Below, piece by piece: positions 1 to 10,118 of a stretch of 64,000 nucleotides of DNA. The stretch's first letter is position 1; each line of letters begins with the position of its first letter. Location: contig JABANP010000077.1 of NCBI GenBank assembly GCA_013115135.1, positions 10,001-74,000 of the forward strand, given 5' to 3'. A program made the translations under genes and the position numbers. The DNA comes from Perkinsus olseni. Taxonomy: Eukaryota; Perkinsozoa; Perkinsida; Perkinsidae. The notes below the pieces were generated by a model. That model had not been told where the DNA came from. It saw nothing but the letters and a program-made list of their open reading frames with translations, and made no database searches.

Positions 1-309
1 ATGACCTACCCCGACTTCTAGCAAGTGATGCGAGGACCAGCTCGCACTGCCCTCCCGTTGCTCAACCTCATAGGGCGCAGGGCTTCGAGATACAAATGCC
101 TGACAACGACCGAAGGCCGTTCTGGAGGTCGAGTAGACCTTCCCGAAGGGCGACTCATCGTAGCCATTGGGCCGACTGGGCCATTGTTGAAGAAAAGGCG
201 GTAAGCCCGTGGCCTCCAGAAGCTGGTTGTTAGTCTTAAAGACGGCATCTAGGACCATCCAGTGATGACTATCACAACACAAAGCTTCCGTTACGGTGGA
301 CAGAGACAT
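1..309 (-). CDS. Partial hypothetical protein (runs off left edge)
   Basis: An open frame starts at an ATG complementary to 307-309, just after an in-frame stop, and continues without a stop to base 1, giving the first 103 residues of a longer protein. It begins MSLSTVTEALCCDSHHW and contains FGKVYSTSRTAFGRCQAF. I do not recognise the family. The frame is preferred over the competing minus-strand frame at 18-248 because it stays open across the whole interval and has a less skewed composition. It lies about 90 nt downstream of the zinc-finger gene on the same strand, so the two form a head-to-tail pair. The C-terminus and any later introns are outside the window. Confidence 0.45.
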   Translation of the reverse strand, partial: MSLSTVTEALCCDSHHWMVLDAVFKTNNQLLEATGLPPFLQQWPSRPNGYDESPFGKVYSTSRTAFGRCQAFVSRSPAPYEVEQREGSASWSSHHLLEVGVGH

Positions 310-401
310 AGACTGTTATGAAACTCGACTTGGCTCTCTAGGCCGTATCAATCAACCTCATCATCAAATTGAATGCATCACCAAAATCATCGCCACCACC
401 A

Positions 402-2959
402 TCACTGCGTAGCGCCCGTCGTCGTACTTGTCTCCTTCCCCTCTGGACCAGGGACAGGCGTCGCGTCCCCAGTCCCGGGAGCGCTCTCCACCCAGTGTCT
501 CAAGTCCTTCACATCAAACTTAACAACCCTGTCCTTCGTCCCAATGATCGGCAAAGTCATCACAGCGTCACGATTCTGGAACAACACCGCCGTGCTCGTG
601 TGGGCCCTCGAGGTCACATGCTCTACTAGCTGCCCCAGGCCCTGGCATCCATTCTTGCACAGGATACAGGAGAACCTCTCGTAGTTACTCTCGTCAATGC
701 TACACTTGGAGAGGGCGTCCCACAGCCTCGCTCGTTCCTCAAACAACGCCGTCTCTGCGGCATTATCAGAGCGCGTCAAGACAGCGGGCCTATTGTTGGC
801 ATAGCGGTCCTGACGATCCTCTACGGGCCGCGAATCCCGAAAAGGATCTTTGATCCGTCCACCTCTGCCGAAGCGTTCGAGATGGGCAAGAAAATCGTTA
901 AACAGGGGGAAGTTGACCGTGTCGCCTCGGACCTGGGACCTGAGAACGGAGGGGAGATGACGAGCCGCATCGTCTACTACCACTCCTACCCATCCTCTCC
1001 TCTGAAGAGGCCCTTCTGGACGAGCTCGATGTGGGCAGGTATTGCTAGCTCCATCTCCTGGATCTTTTCATCGGCCAGAGTAGGACAGTTCTAAATTCAA
1101 GTTGGTCGTATTCTCCCCGAAGCGCCTCCGATACTCTGCTGTGAGGTTATGTAATAACAGAGCAGTACGAGTGCGTGAGCGAGAATGCGGAGGATGTACT
1201 CACCCTAGACTTCTCCAGGGCAGCGACCCACGCCTTATCAACCTTCTCAGCCTTTAACACAGCGACCTTTACTACCATCCGTTGGCCCCAGTAGTCCACG
1301 TATCTGAATGAGCCAGTCAGGATGCCCACCAAGGCAGCATGGCATGGCTCACGTGTCCTGTTCTCTGTCGCTGTCGGAGGCTTGCACTGGCACGATCGCG
1401 ATGCCCACCGGCTCGAGAGGTCGAGATTTCCACATCCACCCCGGAACACGGCAGACGGGAGTACTCACCATCACAGGGTAGAAGCTGCCTTGTAAAGCCA
1501 AGAAACCTGACAAAGAACGAAGGGATCCCACCATTGCCTCCATGGGATCGTAGTATTCAACACCCACTGAGCGACCGCCCTCCCTAGCTTCATGCGAGGC
1601 CACGTGTAAACGCAGGTTACTGTACCACTCGGAATCTTCTTCGACGGAGGATGGTACCCTTCAGGCCACACCGGCGCCTTCAGACCAAAGGCGGGCATCT
1701 CCTCCTCCTCATCCCTCTCGACCTCTGTCACGCGTTTCGGCTGCTGCGACCTCTCTGGTATGGTCTCCAAGCGACTCGGCCCCAGCTGCACGTCAACTGG
1801 CTTCTTTTCCTCAGGCAGTTCCCTCACTACCCTTCGCGGCACAGGCAGCACCGGAGCAGCCCCTGTGGAGGTCCTGTGTCTGACCGAGTCGAGATCAGCT
1901 TGGCACGGAACGTCCGCTTCCGGCTCGAAATCTGGAGGGAGCTCCTGGGGCGACCTAGCCTGGGTACTCGGAGGCGACAAGACACCCTTCTCTCGGGTGG
2001 CAGCACGGTCGCCCTCAACTGGTCGTGAGTAGTCGTATCTTTCACGCGAGTCTGAGGCCGCCCTCAACCCATATCCCTCCCGAGGCACCGGGGAGGAGCC
2101 AACCGGAGACGGCCGTGCAGCCCCCAGTTCGGAATTTGAGGTTCTGCCGTATTGGTATAGTAGACTCGTATTGATGACGATACTGGTCACGAGGACGATC
2201 ATCTCTCCCCATCGAACCGTTGCCGACTGCATAACCGCCGATGTCCGAGTAGGGTTGCTGCTGCTGCTGTGGGGGCAGAGGAGGACGATGAGAGCCTGAT
2301 GATGACGAGCCTGTTGTGGGCGGCGGGGGGTACGCAGTTGGTGGGTAGTCGCCCACGGGCTGCTCTGGATACCCTCGAGAAACTGTAGCAAAGCCCTCGG
2401 ACGGTGGCTGCCGATATTGTCCTTGAGGTATCGACTGAGGTGGTGGGTCATAGTAGTACTGAGTGCTCGGTGGGGCAAGAGCTTCTCGAGTGCCATAGAC
2501 ATCGCGCTGGTCTTCAGGCCGGCGATGGCGGTAATAGTAGTCAGCATCCTGCCTCGACCACCCGGCAGCTGACCCCGCCGAGGTTTCCCGATAAGGCATC
2601 GCATCTTGCCGAGTACCGGAGTACCTTGGCTCGGCCTCATACCGTTCACTCACAGCATTATCGCGTCGCTCCCAAGCAGCGGAGTAGCCCGGACGATCTT
2701 CCGTCGGATACCTGCGCTGTTGATAGCCGTCCGAGTGATCGAAGGGCCTCGGGGCTGGTCCCTCAGCGATCGGAGGGGGCCTCGTAGTAGGCTTGGGTGG
2801 ACGCTGGCCACGGTTGGCAACCCCGGCTTCGAAGCCGCTAGGATTGAGTTCCCTCACAGACCGACGCGAGTCTGGAGGCTGGAAGCAATCCATCCTGGGG
2901 CGGCCGGTGGCGTCCAGCAGACGATTATCATCATAACCAAAATCAGTCGGGGGCCGCAT
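402..2959 (-). CDS. Disordered Pro/Arg/Tyr-rich protein with C-terminal U1-type C2H2 zinc finger
   Basis: Six exons can be joined with GT-AG introns at 2144-2183 (40 nt), 1588-1625 (38), 1387-1468 (82), 1091-1203 (113) and 940-989 (50). The spliced length is 2235 nt, exactly 744 codons plus stop, which supports the model. The N-terminal 400 or so residues are low-complexity, rich in Pro, Gln, Arg and Tyr with a QQQQQ run. The C-terminal exon has CILCKNGC...EHVTSRAH, a C-x2-C-x12-H-x5-H finger of the U1/matrin type, which in known proteins binds structured or double-stranded RNA. The ATG at 2957-2959 is the first in frame. A nuclear RNA-binding or splicing-linked role is inferred from the finger and the disordered arm only; I cannot name an orthologue. 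The apparent frame break near 2150 is explained by the 40-nt intron. Confidence 0.7.
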
Positions 2960-4712
2960 GAGGGCAGCTCCTAGCCAAGGCAGCAGCAGCGGATGGTGAT
3001 GGTGATGCCCACGAGCCCATGACTACAACTCAACACGGCGGGAGATAGGAAATCGAACCTCCCGTACCACAACCAGAGAGGCACCCATCGACCTCGCCGC
3101 TCCCGCTATACCGCACCTTACCTGATTCATCCTATCCCGAGCTGGCTTCTCATTGCTGCATCCTCGGACAGGATGTGATACTGGTTTTGTCTTTGATAAG
3201 AGTCCTGTGCTCTCTCACTCTAGCCACCTCCCTCCCCCTCCTCACTCATGTCCTTCCCTTCTTCAGCTGATTAACTTCGCAAAATTCCACCATCCTGAGT
3301 AGAGTTGAGCAGGACAGTTGCCACCATAACGAACAAAGTCATCTGCTAGGGGAACTCTACGCGAGAACGTTTCAGATAGTCATGCATCGCTCCGCCTCCG
3401 AATTGCGACAGATTTCGATTTTTCGAAAAATCGTATCTTGCTCCCTGTGCCGGCGTACGATAGCGTTTCCAAAACAGAAAAGTTACCGAAATGAACTCGT
3501 TCGTGGACTATGCTCCGGCGATGCGAGAGCCTTCTAACCTGACTGACTATGCAGCGGCCGCCCCGACTGACTGGCTATGCAAGCATCTGAAGCGACGACC
3601 CTCGGCACTAGACGAGGCGCCAGGGGTAGCGAGTTCACCGCGGTGAAGACCTACAAGAATACTAACAGAGCCGTTCAATGAGGCCATTGAGGTCATCTAA
3701 GGCTTGTTATGCGTCTATGATGGGATGACGCACAGTGTGAAACCACCGCTAAAACGGCTAACGGAGAAAGCTGCTCGGATCGCTCCAGAGACGGCACCAA
3801 TGTCTGTGAATTTTGTGCCACCATCGTCTCTCGGTATCGATTGCTTCGATAGCGATCAGATAACCGCCTTGATCGGAGCTCCAACGCGTCGTACGGGTCA
3901 GTCGTGCGCTACAGCCCGACTTCAGTTTGCATTGAGTTTCTGTGTATCTATGTGCTCTTCTTCGGACGATTCTTCACCCTCGGCTAGCTCCTCTTGTACT
4001 GAGGCGGATACCAGCCTCGCATCTAACTGTATCCACGCCAACCACAGGCTTGCGGTTGCCTCCCTTAGGCCTTGCCTCTCCTACTGTCGATATCGGTGCC
4101 GATGATCTCACGGAAAGTAGGAGTAGCTTATCCCAATGAACACCCTTCCGGATGCCGTTCTCTCAGATGACACTCGTTCAAGACGTTCAGTTGAGTGCTC
4201 GTGGGAGCCGTTCCATCGCTCTTTATGGGGCCTGGATAGACCTTACCATCGAGATGCTAGTGCGCAGCAGAAGAGGCGCTTCGTCAATGTGTCTACTAGT
4301 AAATCTCAACAACAATGCCAACCCGTGATGAACAAGAGGCGGAGCAGCATGCGTTGAGCCCAGCTGATGCTTTGATGCCGGCTTGCTTGACGATCTGTGT
4401 ATAATTACCGAATTCTTTGCTTTCTAGTCGCCAGTTGACGAGAATAAGTTGGACATTCCTCTGCTATCAATCGATGAATCGCTTATACTGTACTAAGTTA
4501 CTAATCAGGCTTCTACGCCATCATCCCGCGGCCTCTGTTGCCGTTATCGTCATAGTATTACTACATCTACCATCAGCTGTCCACTATATCGTCACATTAC
4601 TGTCATTGTGCTTGTTTCTCCTTCCCTATGCTTGCTTCCTTCAGCCGCGTCTATTGCGTTCACCAGTTGTCCTCCGAGTACATGGACCGTATATCGCAGA
4701 TCTTTGACGAGC
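2960..4712. other. Intergenic region between divergent genes
   Basis: About 1.75 kb separates the minus-strand zinc-finger gene from the plus-strand F-box gene. Short ORFs exist on both strands but none has a recognisable domain, a convincing splice chain or a compositional signature like the neighbouring exons. It probably holds both promoters and 5' leaders. I see no repeat or RNA gene in it. Confidence 0.4.
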
Positions 4713-5884
4713 ATGGCCACGGTCTCAGCCCACATCCCATCAGGGGACCCTCAACTATCTCTATGGAGCATCGCCCATGGCCCTCCATCAGAGTTACCTT
4801 CACTATGGTGTATGCTGCCGGGTGAAGTCGTCGGTACAATATTGGCATGCCTCGATCCCTTGACAGACTGGCTCACGATTGCTAATAGTGGTCAAGGCTG
4901 CCGAGCTCTCCTTTCCCAAGGGGTAAGATTCGTCGATAACATCAGCCTTACTATAAGCGAGAGCACCAACAGCAGTTGGCTATATCACATCGTGAGCATC
5001 GTCGGTCCTCGCACAACGGCGGTATCCCTCATGCATGTTGGTGAGGCATCTGAGACCATCTGGACGACCCTCTCTGGCATCCGTGTTCCACGCCTGCGCA
5101 TCTTGAAGTTGAGCGAAGTACCGCGTGGAAGAATCGACACGAGTGTGCTGTCCAAGGTGACATCCCTGACGTACAACCAATCGGTTCCGCTAGAGTCATG
5201 GTCAAACCTCACTACCTTTCTGGAGGCTTGCCCGAGCCTCACAGAACTTCGGTTGATTGCGGGTGTACCTGGGAAGCCTGCAGGACGGTCGAAGTGGCTC
5301 GAGAAGGAGTTCACAGGCCTCCACGTTGATGTGTGGTGCTTCCAGCCAGTCACCACCGAATGCATCTACCGAAGATGTCGTGGATGCTGTTCGCGTATCC
5401 CGTGCGACATTGTCCGCGTTCTCCTACAATCATCAAAGCTCAGCCAGCATAGACACCCTCTTCGATGCCCTCAACTCCACTCAAGCGCTCCGACAGCTGA
5501 CCCTTTCGAGCGCGGGCCCCCTCATGCAGTCTGTCGTGAAGCTCGATGGCATCGGTGGTGGCCTCGAGTCCTTCACTCTCCACTGCAGCGCCTCGTCTGC
5601 GGACAGTGCTGTTGCCTTTGCCAGGTTGGCTGGAGAACTGCCGCCAGCTGCGCCAGCTCCACCTCTACATAGCCCGCTTCAATGCAGGGATATTCGTCGA
5701 AGTCCTCATCCCGGCCATTATGAAGTTACCCGAGTTGTATGTTCTACGTATCGAAGGCTTCGATGTATCCCCGGATGGATGGTGGAAGCTGGCCGAGTCG
5801 CTGCCCAATTTGAAGAGCATCTCTCTATGGGGCACGGCTCCTGCCGGTTTCTTCGATAAGTATCCTCAACTACGCAGCTCATAG
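4713..5884 (+). CDS. F-box/leucine-rich-repeat-like protein 1
   Basis: The first in-frame ATG (4713) opens a protein with an F-box-like segment, LPGEVVGTILACLDPLTDWL, at about residues 40-60. It is followed by leucine-rich segments such as LRILKLSEV, LTELRLIAG, LRQLTLSSAG, LRQLHLYIARF and LYVLRIEGF. F-box proteins of this shape present substrates to SCF ubiquitin ligases; that role is inferred. The frame changes twice by +1. Both breaks can be removed by 37-nt introns at 5309-5345 and 5611-5647, giving 1098 nt or 365 residues with no internal stop. Alternatives are real or sequencing frameshifts, because the donors (GTTCAC, GTTGCC) are weak. The gene is followed in tandem by a paralogue 183 nt downstream. 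Confidence 0.65.
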
Positions 5885-6067
5885 TGCTTTCCTCCTCCTC
5901 CGAGATGACCCCTAAGGGTGTCCTCGGCAATTTTCTGTTATCTTTTCTATATCGTGTAGTAGATTATACGGCCTAGCAGGCCCGACTCGGACGAAAGGAT
6001 AATCCTGTGGTGTTGTCCAAGGGTACCTTCAAAGCGAGCTTGGCCATTCAGTTCACCCCTCCCTCTG

Positions 6068-7508
6068 ATGCCTTCCCGACGCAAGAGGTACAGGAAGCCA
6101 GAGTCGGGTGGTGATGGCTCCTTCTTCAAGAGGATGCAGCGACTCCGCAGTCCGCAGTCACCGTCGATCGCCACGTTGGATGCATCGTTGAAGGAGATTC
6201 TCTCCCAACCCAGACCGCCGAAGGCTCCCACTGCTTTGAGGGCGCCATTGCCCAAGGCTAGCGAAGACCTTCTAGCCCTACTGCCCTCCGAGACCATCGC
6301 CATGATAGTTTCCTTTCTCCATCTGGTGCCAGATCTCCTCAACCTATCATGTGTCTGCCGCAGGATGCGTGATTTGCCACAGAGAATAGCCTATGCTTTG
6401 ACAACTGTAGCGCTGCCTGGGGATGTCCGCTCGTGTTTGCAGTTCCAGCGCGTCATCGCCTTGATCGCTCCCTACGTGCAGCACCTCTCCTGCACCTCAG
6501 AAGGGGTCACAAACCCTTTGATCTGGTCGGCGGTGTCAACGGCTTTGCCGCCCGTGCCCAGCCTTACCAGTCTGGAGCTCTTCGAACTGCCTGACCGAGT
6601 CGCTCACACTCGTCTCAGTTTTCCTCCTCTGCTTCGGTGGTTCAAATACGGTGGAGTCCACCCCGTGAACTGGGCCTTCCTAAAAGAGCTAGTAACGAGG
6701 GTTGAGACGCTAGACTCTCTCGAGATCCGAGGTACGGCCTACGGTGCTCCCGGTGACGAGGGCTGGTTGAAGGGGAGAGCATGGCGTAACCTGTTGATAG
6801 AAGTGACGATACGAGACGACAGATGGCCGGTGACTACTCTTGCCATCTCGGATCGACACCGGAGGGCCCTCGCTGACCTTGCCGCTAGCGTTACCGCCGG
6901 AGTTGAGAGTTCGACCGAAACTCTCATAGGATTTACCTTCGCCGAGCCATGCACTACTGCCATGTTGGAAGCACTACGGCGATGTGACGGCCTCGAGAAG
7001 CTAGACATCACTGTGGACAGGCGGCAGGCCAACAAGCTCGTACCGCTACCCGCCCATACCACACTACGAGAGCTACGGCTGGCCTTTCCCCGTTCTAGGC
7101 AACATGACAAGGCGGGAGAGGAGTGTAGCTGATGCAGCAGTTGACGAGGTAGTGGCTAGCCTTGCCACCTACAAGAGCCTCCGTAAGGTTGTCATTGACG
7201 GTTGTGGTACCTCGCTGGAGCTGTCACACACGTCCATGAGAGCTCTCAGCGATATTGCTATTTCCACTCTCGGGTTGCTTGACGTTGAGATCACCGTCAC
7301 TGAATTTGCTGAACTCGGTGGTATGCTCGCGGTTCTCCGCGATTTAGTCATCACGGGCTCTCTGCGAGGCAAACCGGGCATCTACAAACTACTTCGTGAT
7401 TCGTGCCCGAGGCTGCGAACATTGGAGGTATCAGGCGATGGCCTGGCCAGCACTGCTGCATACGATGAGATGAAGAAGCTACGTGATAGAGGCGTTAGGG
7501 TCTATTGA
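6068..7508 (+). CDS. F-box/leucine-rich-repeat-like protein 2
   Basis: Starts at the ATG at 6068 with a basic N-terminus (MPSRRKRYRK). The F-box lies at about residues 74-115: LLPSETIAMIVSFLHLV followed by LSCVCRRMRDL. Leucine-rich segments follow (LTSLELFEL, LDSLEIRG, LEKLDITV, LRELRLAF, LRTLEVSG). A single +1 frame change near 7100 is resolved by a 37-nt intron, 7092-7128 (GTTCTA...TGTAG), giving 1404 nt and 467 residues. It is a tandem paralogue of the preceding gene, with the same order of F-box and repeats. Known F-box proteins bind Skp1 through the F-box and a substrate through the repeats; the substrate here cannot be guessed. No zinc or kelch motifs are seen. Confidence 0.7.
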
Positions 7509-7644
7509 ATATCATGTTCATTACGTAATCATTGTTATTGTTTCCCTGCAATTATCATCATTCGTCCTTGCGTACGTCCAGTAGGGGTATGGGGAACAGC
7601 ACTGACCCTGATGTGCTCTAGGTTAACAACAAAGGCCGTTATCA

Positions 7645-8553
7645 ATGCCTTCTCGGCGTTTCACTCACGAGGAGGCTCAAGATAGGGTATGCCGATGGTG
7701 TGGCTGTCGAGGGAAGGTAGGGTTGGTCATCCGGACTTCCACTGGAAGTATCCGTTGCGAACACCGAGATAGCCGAGGAAGAGTCTTTCGTCCTCAGTTA
7801 ATGCACAGCACTCGAGTTGACATGTACTACCACACCCTCGCTGCCTTGGGAGAGGACGTCACTCGGGATGACCCCGAGTACCACCCCTTCAACATTTGTG
7901 TTGGCTGTGCTAACATACTCAGAAGGGTAGTGGTAGTACTGACGTTACAGAGCTGCTCTGTCAGAGCATCACCGAATACAGCAGCTGGGATAGAGATTTG
8001 GGTGACGTGCTCTATGCGCCTCCATCCTCGCTGCACCTCTGAGTTCATGAGGTCTCATCCATAGCTTGGCTCACTGGAGATGGTGAAGTATGCCGTGTCT
8101 ATAGCGGAGCGTGAGCCCATAGTAGGATGAAAGTAGCCGTCCGTATGTGGCGCTGTGGCGGGAGTCGGTTCAATATTGCACGAAACTTTGGCGTCTACTG
8201 TTAATCCGCTCTCGACCAACTCCGAATCCTGCCGATATCCTCGAAGACAGACTTTGATGCCTCTTGAGCCTTCCGGTGTGACGCTTGTGGGATCTTCGCA
8301 GGAGATAGCGTAGTAGATATCAAGCGCACGCGTGGCTGATGATTGACAGTTGTTGTTGCTGTGACGGTGGGGTACAGCCGCTCGCTCCTTCAGTGTCGTC
8401 TCACCGGTCCCAAAGGACTGCCTTCGTGACCTACCGGAGCTGGTGGACTGGGGTAAAGATCCGCCCACGTCCTCATCATCATCCGCTGCACAGCACCGTC
8501 AACGGTGCATGGTGTGCAGGGCAATGGCCCAGAAGAGTTTACGTTACAAATGA
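7645..8553 (+). CDS. RAG1-N/ZAD-like zinc-binding protein, copy 1
   Basis: First of three tandem paralogues. Exon 1 (7645-7716, 24 codons) ends after VCRWCG. Exon 2 (7798-7926, 43 codons) carries EYHPFNICVGC. A short third exon starts near 7965 and the last exon (8394-8553) contains ELVDWGKDPP and RCMVCRAM before the stop. All junctions used are GT-AG in phase 0 up to exon 2. Three CxxC pairs plus the HP and W positions are shared by all copies and could hold two zinc ions. The spacing resembles the non-core region of RAG1 (CRxCG ... HPxxxCxxC ... EW ... CxVC) and, for the first two pairs, the insect ZAD. No RNase-H-fold transposase core is seen. The intron before the last exon is long (about 390 nt) and holds an antisense ORF. 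Confidence 0.6.
8055..8340 (-). other. Open antisense segment inside an intron of zinc-protein copy 1
   Basis: On the minus strand about 90 codons are open and protein-like in composition (for example ALDIYYAISCEDPTSV and GYFHPTMGSRSAIDTAYF), ending in a stop at 8055. A possible splice acceptor (CATCAG) precedes it near 8340. It sits wholly inside the long last intron of the plus-strand gene. It may be a nested exon, a captured gene fragment or a chance ORF; no domain is recognised. Confidence 0.25.
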
Positions 8554-8736
8554 CATGTTTCTTGTGCATCATAGGGCATCTGTGTTGTTCAATATGTGGA
8601 TACTTGCGGTATTCGGGTGGCATCTTTCGTAATCCTTTCCGAGGGCAGATTTCCCGAGGACCTTTCCGCGCTAGGTCTAGCTGCTTCTACCCCTAAGCTT
8701 GCCGGTTTAATAAGCTCTATTACAATGACAATAGGT

Positions 8737-9176
8737 ATGAGCCACGCAATGGCACAAGAGCAGGTATGTCGATGGTGCGGGACGAGACGGCGAGGAGGGA
8801 AGGTAGCCCCTCTCCCTTTCTCTCCCGCCATGCTCACCTTGCTCAGGGTATGTCATCGGTCGATGACTTCGAGATTAATCCTCAAGAAATGCGGTTATAA
8901 CATATACCACGATAACGAGTATTACCATCCCAAGAAGATATGCCAGAAGTGCCGGGTGGTCTTGGTGATGGTAGGCCGTTCCCCGGAGCTCCTCGTGATG
9001 CTGTGCATGGGCCTTTGTAGAACATAGACGATCCAGAAGCATGCCTGCAGAATCTACCACCGATGGTTGACTGGGGGAGCCCTAAAGATCAGCTCAAGGA
9101 CCATTCCAAATGCCGAGTTTGTTTGGCTGCACTGGGACGGCTGCCAGGTCTCCCGCCCACTTCCCTCCTGCTGTAG
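8737..9176 (+). CDS. RAG1-N/ZAD-like zinc-binding protein, copy 2 (possibly frameshifted)
   Basis: Second tandem paralogue. Exon 1 (8737-8802, 22 codons, MSHAMAQEQVCRWCG) and exon 3 (9051-9176, with MVDWGSPKD and CRVCLAALGRL) are in phase with copies 1 and 3. Exon 2 (8847-8970) carries YYHPKKICQKC but is 124 nt long where the other two copies have 129 nt, so it is one base out of phase. In the expected phase it hits a stop right after QEMRL at about 8900. Removing one T of the TT at that point would restore 41 codons. The copy may therefore be a young pseudogene, or the base may be an assembly error. Start choice follows the alignment to copies 1 and 3. Confidence 0.55.
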
Positions 9177-9447
9177 CTGCATACTCCCTTCTGTTTCAGG
9201 TGTACGCCCACCGGATGCTTGACTCATGTATCACTACATTGCCTAACTCTCGTGTTTCTGCTCGCGTTGGAATTGGGTTGCCATTGTCGTGTGGTCCGGG
9301 CGCGGTGTAGTCCATAAGGCTCATCCCCACCTCCTTTCGATTCTATCGGCGGGCTTGTTCTTAACTTCGTTCTCGCACAACGTTATCAGGGGCACCTCAA
9401 TTGCATGCTCCAGTAGTGTCCACCCCACCCATTGTGTTTGTGTGAGT

Positions 9448-9869
9448 ATGGTCTTATCTCACGAGAAGTCCCGTCGTCGAGTATGCCGGTGGTGCGGCAT
9501 GACCAAGTGGAGAGGCTGGGTGAGTCCTCCTCGCTGCTGCCGCTCGTCATGTCCCCCTCATCAGCGTATGGACTACGTATGGAACTTCAAGGAGGATCTC
9601 CAACTGCTAGGCATCGACATCAACGACCCCAAAGAGAAGCTCCTGCCGACCAGAATCTGCCGCATCTGCCGAATGTGCTTCCAGAGGTGGGCAGTACCTC
9701 TGAAGTCCGGCAGCAGCCGTCCTTCCCTCAGTACCCTCACGACGCTGAAGGGTTCGTCCGTCACGGCCGAGTTCCCGTGGATTGGTCGCCCGTATACCGT
9801 GATGAGCCTGGGGTTGACCACGGTAGATGCAAAGTGTGTTGTGCTGCTAGAGGGCAACTGGTCAAGTGA
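9448..9869 (+). CDS. RAG1-N/ZAD-like zinc-binding protein, copy 3
   Basis: Third and cleanest copy, 112 residues from three phase-0 exons: 9448-9519 (24 codons), 9565-9693 (43 codons) and 9732-9869. Exon lengths 1 and 2 are identical to copy 1. Motifs in order are VCRWCG (residues 12-17), LPTRICRICRMC (about 52-63), PVDW, and CKVCCAARGQL near the C-terminus. The second intron is only 38 nt (9694-9731). The protein is small and appears to be nothing but the zinc region plus short linkers. Conserved exon structure and cysteine pattern across three divergent copies imply selection on the fold. A DNA- or protein-binding role is inferred from the treble-CxxC layout; no partner is evident from neighbours. 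Confidence 0.65.
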
Positions 9870-10118
9870 CTGAACTCTCGTCGTCATGCGTGATGTTTCT
9901 GCATAGCCATCCTTGTGTTGTTCACTGCCTTGGCGATGCACCAGGGTTGGTGAAGCACCCGTAGTGTGGTACTGCTGGTTGAACCCCTACTGGGTGGTAG
10001 TTTTAAACTGATCATTCCAGAGTGTCGAACAGTCAGAGGGGCCTAGAAGGGTGGGTTACATCGGCTTTTCGGGTCTCCTCCTCCTCGTTCGAAATAGGAA
10101 GGAAGGCTAGTGACTGAT

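Noticed and set aside
2140..2190. Programmed +1 frameshift in the zinc-finger gene
   Set aside because: A 40-nt GT-AG intron (2144-2183) restores the frame, and the whole gene then divides exactly by three.
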